Assembly: GCA_029565415.1 (NCBI GenBank)
Contig: JAKQOH010000125.1
Coordinates: forward strand, 1 to 9,164
Origin: Candidatus Rifleibacteriota bacterium
GTDB lineage: Bacteria > Riflebacteria > Ozemobacteria > Ozemobacterales > Ozemobacteraceae
Direction of reading: 5' to 3'
Length of the DNA: 9,164 nt
Part shown: piece after piece, positions 1 through 6,050 of the stretch
Layout of the letters: the number at the start of each line of letters is the position of its first letter
Numbering within the stretch: the stretch's first letter is position 1
Position numbers and translations under genes: made by a program
The notes under the pieces: generated by a model
Told to the model about the DNA's origin: nothing
Seen by the model: only the letters and a program-made list of their open reading frames with translations
The model's database searches: none

Positions 1-83
1 AAAACCAGAGAGGAACGAACGCCTGGCCCCCCCTTGTATCCAGTATGCGCCGCAAACTCCATGGTTGAAGACGCTCAGGATTT

Positions 84-110
84 CATCTGCGTCATCTGTG
101 TCATCTGTGG
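84..110 (+). repeat. Tandem 9-base repeat, array 1 (3 units)
   Basis: Three consecutive 9-base units, CATCTGCGT, CATCTGTGT and CATCTGTGG, lie head to tail and are followed by AT. The units differ only at positions 7 and 9. The same last unit, CATCTGTGGAT, recurs at 283-293. Similar short CATCTGTG strings are, to my recollection, common between genes in several environmental GC-rich lineages. No function is known to me. Confidence 0.8.
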
Positions 111-141
111 ATCGGTTCTTTTGACGAAACCCACATACCAG

Positions 142-157
142 ACACAGAGACACAGAG
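142..157. repeat. ACACAGAG direct repeat (2 units)
   Basis: Two perfect copies of ACACAGAG sit back to back, followed by ATTTTTCC. Its reverse complement (CTCTGTGTCTCTGTGT) is close to the CATCTGTGT units of array 1, so it may be a diverged copy of the same element in the opposite orientation. Together with array 1 it could form an imperfect stem: CTGTGT at 96-101 pairs with ACACAG at 142-147, and TGTGG at 106-110 pairs with CCACA at 131-135. Confidence 0.65.
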
Positions 158-189
158 ATTTTTCCTTCCACCTCGCAAATAGCCTGTAG

Positions 190-210
190 GGGCGGGTTTC
201 AAACCCGCCC
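190..210. repeat. REP-like GC-rich palindrome
   Basis: A perfect inverted repeat with 10-base arms, GGGCGGGTTT and AAACCCGCCC, around one central C. As RNA it would form a stable GC stem with a short A/T-rich loop. It has no T-run on either side, so it does not look like a standard intrinsic terminator. Free-standing palindromes of this kind between genes resemble REP-type elements. A genome-wide copy count would settle this. Confidence 0.7.
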
Positions 211-255
211 GGGAAATCGATCACGACGAATATCCTCCACGGTTCCTTCGCTTTT

Positions 256-291
256 CATGCTGTTCATCCGCGACATCCGTGCCATCTGTGG
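256..291 (+). repeat. Tandem 9-base repeat, array 2 (4 degenerate units)
   Basis: Four 9-base units in the same orientation as array 1: CATGCTGTT, CATCCGCGA, CATCCGTGC and CATCTGTGG. All begin with CAT and the 9-base period is kept, but the units are more diverged than in array 1. The array ends with the same CATCTGTGGAT string seen at 102-112. The two arrays flank the ACACAGAG repeat and the GC palindrome. Confidence 0.65.
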
Positions 292-367
292 ATGCGTTTC
301 CCGCCGTGAATGGCATCGCGCAGGCAACCAGGGCACAATGAACGGAGCCGGACGCGAACGAAGGTGC

Positions 368-398
368 TTGAAACTTTTCCCCGGAAATGGGGTAGAAT
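368..398 (+). promoter_or_regulatory. Probable sigma-70-type promoter for the SH3b/NlpC gene
   Basis: A TTGAAA -35 element (368-373) and a TAGAAT -10 element (393-398) are separated by 19 bases, slightly longer than the usual 17. Transcription would start near 405, giving a short leader of about 24 bases before the ATG at 429. Both hexamers are close to consensus and stand out in this GC-rich sequence. It would serve both genes of the operon. Confidence 0.45.
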
Positions 399-414
399 AA
401 GCACAATTCGTCAT

Positions 415-420
415 GGGGAG
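415..420 (+). promoter_or_regulatory. Ribosome binding site for the gene at 429
   Basis: GGGGAG lies 8 bases upstream of the ATG at 429. This is good spacing and supports that start, which places a classical signal peptide at the N-terminus. Confidence 0.75.
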
Positions 421-428
421 AATCGCGT

Positions 429-1673
429 ATGAACGTCAGACGTCTGTTCGTTGCCCTGCTTGCTTTGCTCATCCCCTTCGCTCCGACGGCCATCGCGGGT
501 GAAAACCCGTTCTCCGGCCAGGGTGTCGAGGTCACCGACGACGGGAAGACCGCCGCCGCACCGGCGTTGCCGCCCGTGAAGGATGGCCAGAAAGTCCAGG
601 GAACGGTCGATGTCGAGTCTTCCCTGAACGTGCGTTCCGGCCCCTGGGGCGAAGTCATCGGCTCGCTCGGGCCCGGCTCGAAGATCACGATCGTCGGCCA
701 GCTCGGCGACTGGTACAAGATCGAGTACAACGGAAAGACGGCGTTCGTGCATTCCACCTACGTCAAGCGTGCCGGCGAAGCTCCCAAGACCCTCCCGACC
801 AGCGGTTGGGTGAACACACCTCTCGGCCTCAACGTGCGCCGCGTTCCCAACGGGGACATCATCGGCACTCTGAAAGACCAGCAGGCCGTCGAGATTCTTG
901 GCGCCACGAAAGACTGGTACAAGATCAAATACGGTGACAACGAGGCCTTCGTTTCCCGCAAATACATCGACACCGATCAGCCCAAGGCCAAGCCGGCGGA
1001 GGCGACCAAGGTCGAGTTCACCGGCTACGTCAATGCCGACATCGGTCTGAACGTCCGCAGTGCTCCCTGGGGCTCCATCGTCGGCTCGCTTCCTGACGGG
1101 GCATCGGTGCGGGTCATCGGGAAAAAAGACGACTGGTACCTGATTTCCTATCAGGGCAAGACGCGGTATGTCCACGCCGACTACATCACGAAGAACAAGC
1201 CTTCGAGCTCGAGTTCCTCGTCGTCCTCTTCTTCTTCGAGCAGCTCGGCGGCATCGGGATCGCTCCAGCAGCGGATCGTGCAGGAAGCGCGAAAGCTCGT
1301 CGGCAGCACCAAGTTCCGCACGGCCGACGTGAATTACGGCACGCTCGCCTGCGCCAAGGTCGTCACGACGGCACTGAAGAATGCCGGCGCCCTCGACCGG
1401 GTCTCCCTCAACTGCCGTGAAACCGTGAACATGCTCCACGCCAAGGGCTGGAAGGACGTCTCGGCGCCCCCCTACAAGGAAGGCGACGTCATTCTCTGGA
1501 AGACCTACGACTACACCGGCGACGGCGTGAAGGATCCCGACACGCACATCGGCATCATCGTCAAGGAAGGCAACAGCTACATGGCGATGAACAACTCCTC
1601 CCGCCTCCGCACGCCCCGCATCACCGAACCCTCCGCGATCGGCCCCGTCACCCGCGTCATGCGGAAGAGCTGA
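429..1673 (+). CDS. Secreted SH3b-domain NlpC/P60-like peptidoglycan hydrolase
   Basis: A 414-residue exported protein, probably a peptidoglycan peptidase. Seen directly: a Sec signal peptide at 1-23 (NVRR, hydrophobic LFVALLALLIP, likely cut after AIA); three bacterial SH3 domains at about 57-115, 124-183 and 196-255, each with an LNVR motif and a DWY motif followed by a K-rich strand and a short YV/YI ending; a run of 15 serines at 259-273; and a C-terminal domain at about 278-414. In NlpC/P60 enzymes the catalytic Cys starts a helix and a His lies some 50-70 residues on. Here Cys308 (LACAKVV) and His373 (DTHIGIIV) fit, with the usual GDVI strand at 353-356 and Asn388/Asn389 as candidates for the third polar residue. 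The usual DCSG is LACA, so the family match is by layout rather than by exact motif. SH3b domains of this sort bind peptidoglycan; cleavage of stem peptides is inferred. It is first in a probable operon with the propeller gene 36 bases downstream. A CHAP-type amidase is the main alternative. Confidence 0.82.
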   Translation: MNVRRLFVALLALLIPFAPTAIAGENPFSGQGVEVTDDGKTAAAPALPPVKDGQKVQGTVDVESSLNVRSGPWGEVIGSLGPGSKITIVGQLGDWYKIEYNGKTAFVHSTYVKRAGEAPKTLPTSGWVNTPLGLNVRRVPNGDIIGTLKDQQAVEILGATKDWYKIKYGDNEAFVSRKYIDTDQPKAKPAEATKVEFTGYVNADIGLNVRSAPWGSIVGSLPDGASVRVIGKKDDWYLISYQGKTRYVHADYITKNKPSSSSSSSSSSSSSSSAASGSLQQRIVQEARKLVGSTKFRTADVNYGTLACAKVVTTALKNAGALDRVSLNCRETVNMLHAKGWKDVSAPPYKEGDVILWKTYDYTGDGVKDPDTHIGIIVKEGNSYMAMNNSSRLRTPRITEPSAIGPVTRVMRKS

Positions 1674-1700
1674 TCGACCGCCCTCCGAAATCCAACAATC

Positions 1701-1705
1701 GAGGA
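1701..1705 (+). promoter_or_regulatory. Ribosome binding site for the propeller gene
   Basis: GAGGA lies 4 bases before the ATG at 1710. The 36-base gap from the previous stop contains no hairpin and no recognisable promoter, so the two genes are probably cotranscribed. Confidence 0.65.
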
Positions 1706-1709
1706 ACCT

Positions 1710-3503
1710 ATGCGTCTCGCCTCTCCATGGAAACAAGCGGTTCTCGCCCTGATTGTTCCCGGCTTCATCGCATCCGCGGCTCTGGCGGCTCCGGCCGGGT
1801 GGGCGCTGAAATACGGCACCGGCCCGTCCGATGTCGGCTACTACAACGCCAAGGTCAATCCGAAGATCGAGGAAGCGAGCCCGCTCGGCCCGCTTGCCTT
1901 CCGTGTCGTAGGCGGCGACCTCTGGATCGCTGACTCGATCGGCGGCCGGGTGCTCCAGCTCGGCCCCACCGGGGCGGTGAAGGCCGCGATGAGCGTTCCG
2001 GGCGTCGGAACCGACACCCTGCTCGAAGACCTCGCCCTGACCGGCTCGACCCCGGGGAAAACCGATGCCGTCTGGGTTGCTGACGGCGCCGATCTCTTCG
2101 TCCGCAAACTCGCCGTTCCCGCCGGAACGGAGATGATGCGGGTCGGCGGTCGTGGAGAGAATCCCGGCCAGTTCGCCCAGATCCACCAGGTGGAAACCGG
2201 TCCGACCGGGAAATTGTATGTCGGTGACTATGGCAGGTCCGTGATCGCCGTTTTCTCCCCCGAGGGAAAGCTCCTTCGCGAACACCCGTGGGAGCGTTCC
2301 GGCTTCGCAATCGATGATCGTGACCGGCTCTCGACCGTGGCGTTCATCGACGGGGCCGGGTATGTCTGGCAGCGGTACGATGCCGAAGGACGGCTCGAAC
2401 GGTCGGTGCATCTCGGGCTCCAGGCCCTGCAGAATCCGCGTGTCTGGTGGAACGAAGCCGACGGCGGCCTGAGTGTCTCGTTCATTCCCGCGGGCGGCTT
2501 CCGCGGCTCCGTGACGATGCATGTCTTCTCCGCCGACGGGGCGGTTCTCCGGAAATACCCCATCCGGCCGGCAGCCGGCATGAACCGATACGTCGACCGC
2601 GACGGCTCCGCCTTCTGGACGGCCGCCGCCGATGTGGATGCCGCTCCGGCCGGAGCGTTCCGCATCGAGTCGCTGAAGACGGACGGGGAGGCCCGCCCGG
2701 CCGCGAAAAAGCAGGCGGCTGACCCCTGGGCTGCCCTGAAGATCACCCGCGAAGCCGTAGTGAAGTTCCCAGGCGTCGATCCCTCGACGCTGATCGGTAT
2801 CCGGACCGAAGGCCCGAACGGCTTCCTGCTGGCCCGCGACGGCGCTCTCACGACGTTCGATCTCGCATCGGGGAAGACCACCCCCGTTCAGCCGCTCGCC
2901 GGAGCCGGCACCAGACTTCTCGACTTCGCCCTGGTTGTCGGAAAACCGGTCGCCCTCGATGCGTCCGGCGCCCTGATCGGTGCGAAGCCGGCGAACTGGC
3001 CAGCCGGCCCCTTCGCCGCCTGCCGGATCGACGCGTCCCAGGGCGAGGCCCTTCTCACCGGCGGAACCCGGAGTTTCTTCCTCGCCGGCACTGCCACCTC
3101 GGCCGTCGAACTCCCTGCGACCTGCCTGGCCATGCCCATCCGTGAAGGGTTCCTCTGGAACCTGAAGCGGCCCGGCCTGCGCGCCTGGGAAGCCCTTCTG
3201 ACGGATGGCTACGGCAACCTGATGAAGCGGGTGTCAAAGTTCACCACCGAGTTCGATCCCACGGGACTCACCTTCGGTCCCAACGGCCCCGAGGGCGAGC
3301 TGCTGATCTCCTGTTTCGGCGGCACCGCCCGTGAAGTCTCGCTTCTTGGCCAGAACGGCCGGATGCTTTGGAAACTTCCGATGCAGAACGCCGTCGTTCC
3401 TCGCGACCTGGGATGGGACCAGGAAGGCAACCTGCTCGTCCTCGAACGGGACGGGGACGGGCTCGTCCTGAACCGGATCACGTTCGCCGTCCCCCAGGGC
3501 TGA
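1710..3503 (+). CDS. Secreted NHL-type beta-propeller protein, function unknown
   Basis: A 597-residue exported protein of unrecognised specific function. It has a signal peptide at about 1-27 (RLASPWKQ, then a hydrophobic stretch, likely cut after ALA). The mature part is built of propeller-like repeats. The clearest is an NHL repeat at about 146-187: GGRGENPGQF, then GKLYVGDYGRSVIAVF, then SPEGK. Others are LWIADSIGGRVLQL (71-84), VWVADGADLFVRKL (121-134) and, at the C-terminus, a blade containing DLGWDQEGNLLVLERDGDG. The middle (about 325-480) is much less regular and may be a second, diverged propeller. No catalytic motif, lipobox, membrane anchor or sorting signal was seen. NHL and related propellers usually act as protein or ligand binding platforms, and some are lyases. 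Operon placement directly after an SH3b/NlpC cell-wall hydrolase suggests a periplasmic or surface role near the cell wall, but that is inference only. Confidence 0.78.
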   Translation: MRLASPWKQAVLALIVPGFIASAALAAPAGWALKYGTGPSDVGYYNAKVNPKIEEASPLGPLAFRVVGGDLWIADSIGGRVLQLGPTGAVKAAMSVPGVGTDTLLEDLALTGSTPGKTDAVWVADGADLFVRKLAVPAGTEMMRVGGRGENPGQFAQIHQVETGPTGKLYVGDYGRSVIAVFSPEGKLLREHPWERSGFAIDDRDRLSTVAFIDGAGYVWQRYDAEGRLERSVHLGLQALQNPRVWWNEADGGLSVSFIPAGGFRGSVTMHVFSADGAVLRKYPIRPAAGMNRYVDRDGSAFWTAAADVDAAPAGAFRIESLKTDGEARPAAKKQAADPWAALKITREAVVKFPGVDPSTLIGIRTEGPNGFLLARDGALTTFDLASGKTTPVQPLAGAGTRLLDFALVVGKPVALDASGALIGAKPANWPAGPFAACRIDASQGEALLTGGTRSFFLAGTATSAVELPATCLAMPIREGFLWNLKRPGLRAWEALLTDGYGNLMKRVSKFTTEFDPTGLTFGPNGPEGELLISCFGGTAREVSLLGQNGRMLWKLPMQNAVVPRDLGWDQEGNLLVLERDGDGLVLNRITFAVPQG

Positions 3504-3516
3504 ACCCCGACCGAAC

Positions 3517-3554
3517 CGATACCGCCCCGCACCGGAAGGTGCGGGGCGGTATCG
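3517..3554. terminator. Hairpin between convergent genes, probable bidirectional terminator
   Basis: A perfect 17-base-pair stem (left arm 3517-3533, right arm 3538-3554) closes on a GGAA tetraloop, which is of the GNRA type on the + strand. It lies 14 bases after the stop of the propeller gene and 13 bases beyond the stop of the convergent namZ gene, where a shared terminator is expected. Neither side has a clean T-run: the + side reads CTTGTGATGTATATTATA and the minus side GGTTCGGTCGGGG. It is therefore a U-poor hairpin, and it may stop polymerase weakly or mainly protect 3' ends. Confidence 0.65.
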
Positions 3555-3567
3555 CTTGTGATGTATA

Positions 3568-4722
3568 TTATAAAGTATTGTAAATCAGGAAAGAGGCGCG
3601 TTCGGCGATGAACGGGGCGCATTCGGCCGTTGCGCGGGCTTCGATCTCGGCAGGGGGCTTGCCGCTCAGCAGATGCTCGCGGAGCCAGGCGTTTCCGGCG
3701 AGATGGTCGAAAAAGGGGTGGGGCAGGGTGGCGCGGCCGGGGAACTCGACCAGGCCCGGATGGGTCCGGAGCAGGGCATGGAGCGACCGGATGCCGATGC
3801 CGACGGCGTTTGGAAGGATCGGAAGGGAGGTGTCGAGGCGGATTCCCCGGCATTCGATCCCTTCGAATTTCGAGAAGGTGGGCCGGAATGTCGCGGCCGA
3901 AACGGAGACTCCCGGCGGGAGCAGCGGCGAAAGGGCTTCGATCCAGAGTTCCGGGCGGGCCCAGGGGGCGCCGAGAATCTGGAAGGGAGCGTCCGTGCCG
4001 CGGCCTTCCGAGACGTTCGTTCCCTCGTAGAGGCAGGTTCCGGGGTAGAAGCGGGCCGTATCGGGCGATTTCATGCTCGGCGAGGGCTGGACCCAGGGGA
4101 CGCCGAGCCGTTCGAACGGAACCCCCCGGACATACTCCCGGCAGGCCCAGACCGTGAGCCCGGCCGGCTTCGGCAGACGCGCGTTCCACCAGCGGGCCAG
4201 TTCGCCCGGGGTCAGACCGTAGCGCAGGGGCACCGGGAGATGGCCGACGAAGGAGCCGAAGCCCGGGGAAAGCATCGGCCCCTCGATCTCGAGGCCGCCG
4301 AGCAGATCGGGCCGATCGAGCACATGGAATGGCAAACCCGCTTCGGCTGCGGCCTCAAGAGTGTTGCGCAACGTCGAGATGTAGGTGTAGAAACGCACGC
4401 CGACATCCTGGATATCGAATACGAGGGCGTCGAGGCCGTGCAGATCGGCAGGCGCCGGCTTCTTCTTCGGGCCATACAGGCTGAAGATCGGCACCCCGAG
4501 CCGGGGATGGACCGAGCTGTCGACGGCTTCCCCGTCGGGGGCGTCGGAGCCGAATCCATGCTCGGGAGTGAAGATCGCGGCAAGGGTGGCGTGGGGATGG
4601 GCGGAAATCCGGTCTGTCAGATGGACGCCGTGCCGGTCGCGGCCCGTCGCATTGGTGACGAGGCCGATTCTGCCGGTGGCGTGGGGCGACTCGAGAAAGG
4701 CTTCGAGACCGTAGTCAAACAT
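3568..4722 (-). CDS. namZ: NamZ-family (DUF1343) exo-beta-N-acetylmuramidase, no signal peptide
   Basis: A 384-residue protein covering essentially the whole DUF1343 / NamZ family (glycoside hydrolase family 171). Characterised members release MurNAc from the non-reducing end of glycan strands or muropeptides. Family motifs seen in order: GRIGLVTNATG (17-27), FTPEHGF (51-57, whose Glu54/His55 are probable active-site residues), SLYG (81-84), the hallmark VFDIQDVGVRFYTYISTLRN (101-120), LDRPDLLGG (135-143), EGP (147-149), SFVGHLPVPLRYGLTPGELA (157-176), PSPSM (213-217), YPGTCLYEGTNVSEGRGT (226-243) and GAPW (251-254). The family motif that I recall as HGMT is YGLT here, with Tyr168 in place of His. 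The domain begins almost at residue 1, and there is no signal peptide although many relatives are exported. Upstream, the frame is open for only 17 codons to a TGA at 4774-4776, with no ATG, GTG or TTG. The gene overlaps the end of folC by 8 bases, so translation is probably coupled. A cytoplasmic muropeptide-recycling role is inferred. Confidence 0.9.
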   Translation of the reverse strand: MFDYGLEAFLESPHATGRIGLVTNATGRDRHGVHLTDRISAHPHATLAAIFTPEHGFGSDAPDGEAVDSSVHPRLGVPIFSLYGPKKKPAPADLHGLDALVFDIQDVGVRFYTYISTLRNTLEAAAEAGLPFHVLDRPDLLGGLEIEGPMLSPGFGSFVGHLPVPLRYGLTPGELARWWNARLPKPAGLTVWACREYVRGVPFERLGVPWVQPSPSMKSPDTARFYPGTCLYEGTNVSEGRGTDAPFQILGAPWARPELWIEALSPLLPPGVSVSAATFRPTFSKFEGIECRGIRLDTSLPILPNAVGIGIRSLHALLRTHPGLVEFPGRATLPHPFFDHLAGNAWLREHLLSGKPPAEIEARATAECAPFIAERASFLIYNTL

Positions 4723-5995
4723 GGCGGGCCTTGTGCCGGCGCAGATACTCGGCGACGAGATACAGCGAACCGGTCACCAGGATCGAGCCGGCGCGGGAGC
4801 CTGCCACGAGGGCCGCATCGAGCGAATCATGCGCGTTCCAACGGCTGTCGGACGCGAGAATGCGGCCCACTTCGGCGGCCGGAATCGCCCGTGGGGTGGG
4901 TGGGGAGACGTAGGCCAAGGTATCGGCCCGGCGGGCCAGTTCGGCGGCCATGCGCGGGTAGGGCTTCTTCTGGAGCGCCCCGAAGATCAGATGCAGCGGG
5001 CGGGGTGGCGGAAAGGCATCGAGATAGGCCAGAAGGCTTTCGAGACCCTCGTCATTGTGAGCCCCGTCGAGAAGCACCGGCGGAGAGCCCTCGTGCCACT
5101 CGAGCCGGCCCGGCCATCGGACGTTTTGGATCCCTTCGGCGACGCTTTCCGCCGGGATGTCGAAGCCGCGGCTGCGCAGGCAGTTCACGACTTCGAGGGC
5201 GATCGAGAGGTTTGTTACCTGGTGCGCCCCGGGCAGCGGGAAGAAGATTTCCCCATCGGCGCCTTCGAGCTCGAGACGATGACCCCGTGCCGTGCTTTTG
5301 ACGAGGCGGAAGCCCTTTCCGGGAGCGACCCGGTGAAGGGGGATTTTCTTCCCCGCGATCGCGGACTCGAACAGGGCGAGGATGGCCGGATCCTGCTCGC
5401 CCGTGACAAGGGGCACTTTCGGCCGGATGATCCCCAGCTTCTCGCGCGCGATCGAGGGCTTGTCGGGGCCGAGCAACTCCTGGTGATCCGTTCCGATGTT
5501 GGTGATGACCGACACCTCGGGATGGACGATGTTCGTCGCATCGAGGCGGCCGCCGAGTCCGACTTCGACGAAGGCCAGATCGCGTTCTGTTTCGCGAAAC
5601 GCCCACAGGGCGAGAGCGGTCACGATCTCGAAGAAGCTCGGGGCCCCGATCGAGGGCTCGCGATCCATCGTCGTCACGATCTCCTGGAGCGTTTCGACGC
5701 CCCTGATCCAGAACGACTCGTCGAGCGGTTCTCCCTGGATGCGGATGCGCTCGGAGAGCTCGACGAGGTGCGGGGAAACGGTCGAGCCGGTCTGGTAGAG
5801 GCCGCCCGCGACAATGATCGATTCGAGAATGGCCGTGACCGAGCCTTTGCCGTTGGTGCCTCCGATGACCACGCAGGGCACGTCATGCTGCGGGTTGTCG
5901 AGCTTGTCGGTGAGGTATTCCATGCGGTGGAGGCCGAACGGCCCCGTGATGAAGTCGCGTCTGCCGATCCATTCGCGTGCGGCTGAAAAGTCCAT
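4715..5995 (-). CDS. folC: FolC, dihydrofolate synthase / folylpolyglutamate synthase
   Basis: A 426-residue Mur-ligase-fold enzyme that joins glutamate to dihydropteroate and then extends the glutamate tail of folates, using ATP in the cytoplasm. Motifs seen: PFGLHRMEYL (19-28); the P-loop GGTNGKGS (45-52) with Lys50; SPHLVELSERIRIQG (74-88), matching the family's fixed region after the P-loop; FFEIVTALALWAF (121-133); EVGLGGRLDATN (144-155); ITNIGTDHQELLG (164-176); EKLGII (185-190), with the Lys that is usually carbamylated; PGAHQVTN (255-262); WPGRLEW (294-300); and DGAHN (310-314). The C-terminal half is the normal ligase domain, ending LVTGSLYLVAEYL. I chose the ATG at 5995-5993: it has AGGGA 8 bases upstream, and the homologous part begins there (MDFSAAREWI). 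A longer frame from a TTG at 6103 adds 36 residues unlike the family and would read through the likely promoter. It is first in an operon with namZ; no other folate gene is nearby. Confidence 0.95.
   Translation of the reverse strand: MDFSAAREWIGRRDFITGPFGLHRMEYLTDKLDNPQHDVPCVVIGGTNGKGSVTAILESIIVAGGLYQTGSTVSPHLVELSERIRIQGEPLDESFWIRGVETLQEIVTTMDREPSIGAPSFFEIVTALALWAFRETERDLAFVEVGLGGRLDATNIVHPEVSVITNIGTDHQELLGPDKPSIAREKLGIIRPKVPLVTGEQDPAILALFESAIAGKKIPLHRVAPGKGFRLVKSTARGHRLELEGADGEIFFPLPGAHQVTNLSIALEVVNCLRSRGFDIPAESVAEGIQNVRWPGRLEWHEGSPPVLLDGAHNDEGLESLLAYLDAFPPPRPLHLIFGALQKKPYPRMAAELARRADTLAYVSPPTPRAIPAAEVGRILASDSRWNAHDSLDAALVAGSRAGSILVTGSLYLVAEYLRRHKARHV
4729..4732 (-). promoter_or_regulatory. 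Weak ribosome binding site for namZ inside folC
   Basis: AAGG on the minus strand lies 6 bases before the namZ ATG (4722-4720) and is embedded in the last codons of folC. It is weak, which fits translational coupling: the folC stop (TGA, 4717-4715) falls inside the first codons of namZ, within the string ATGTTTGA. Confidence 0.5.
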
Positions 5996-6003
5996 TGCTG
6001 CGG

Positions 6004-6008
6004 TCCCT
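6004..6008 (-). promoter_or_regulatory. Ribosome binding site deciding the folC start
   Basis: AGGGA on the minus strand is 8 bases upstream of the ATG at 5995. The alternative in-frame starts, ATG at 6028 and TTG at 6103, have no comparable site, so this settles the folC start. Confidence 0.7.
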
Positions 6009-6041
6009 GGCCCGAAAATATGCCTCATCAGAAGCGTGGCT

Positions 6042-6050
6042 ACTATATCA
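6042..6050 (-). promoter_or_regulatory. Extended -10 promoter for folC-namZ
   Basis: Read on the minus strand, 6050 to 6042 is TGATATAGT, an extended -10 element (TGn followed by TATAGT). There is no good -35 (TTTTCG at 17-base spacing), which is normal for extended -10 promoters. Transcription would start near 6035 and give a leader of about 40 bases before the ATG at 5995. A perfect 10-base palindrome, CGGATATCCG (6057-6066), lies just upstream and could bind a regulator, although this length can arise by chance. Confidence 0.5.

Larger units (their letters stand above)
1..428. other. Gene-free upstream region with clustered short repeats
   Basis: I found no convincing gene in this 428-base stretch. 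Reading frames crossing it on the minus strand are overlaps from the antisense of the next gene and show no domain. It contains three kinds of short repeat, annotated separately: two arrays of 9-base CATCTGTG-type units, an ACACAGAG direct repeat, and a GC-rich palindrome. The last 60 bases hold a probable promoter and the ribosome binding site of the gene at 429. What lies to the left of base 1 cannot be seen, so part of the region may be the 3' flank of another gene. Confidence 0.7.

Noticed and set aside
84..291. A CRISPR array
   Set aside because: The repeats are 8-9 bases long with no spacers between units and there are no cas genes. They are simple tandem repeats.
411..2522. A 703-codon open frame on the minus strand across the SH3b/NlpC and propeller genes
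   Set aside because: It spans two sense genes that both have signal peptides, ribosome binding sites and recognisable domains. Its product is low-complexity (rich in Gly, Arg, Asp, Val) without any domain. Long antisense frames are expected in GC-rich genes with biased third codon positions.
3555..3580. A promoter in the AT-rich TATATTATAAAG stretch
   Set aside because: It overlaps the namZ stop and lies between convergent genes with nothing to transcribe on either strand. The A/T richness is more likely part of the termination region.
3673..5986. Long + strand open frames (542 and 421 codons) across namZ and folC
   Set aside because: The minus strand carries full sets of NamZ and FolC motifs here. 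The + strand products show no domain and lack good start signals, so they are antisense shadows.
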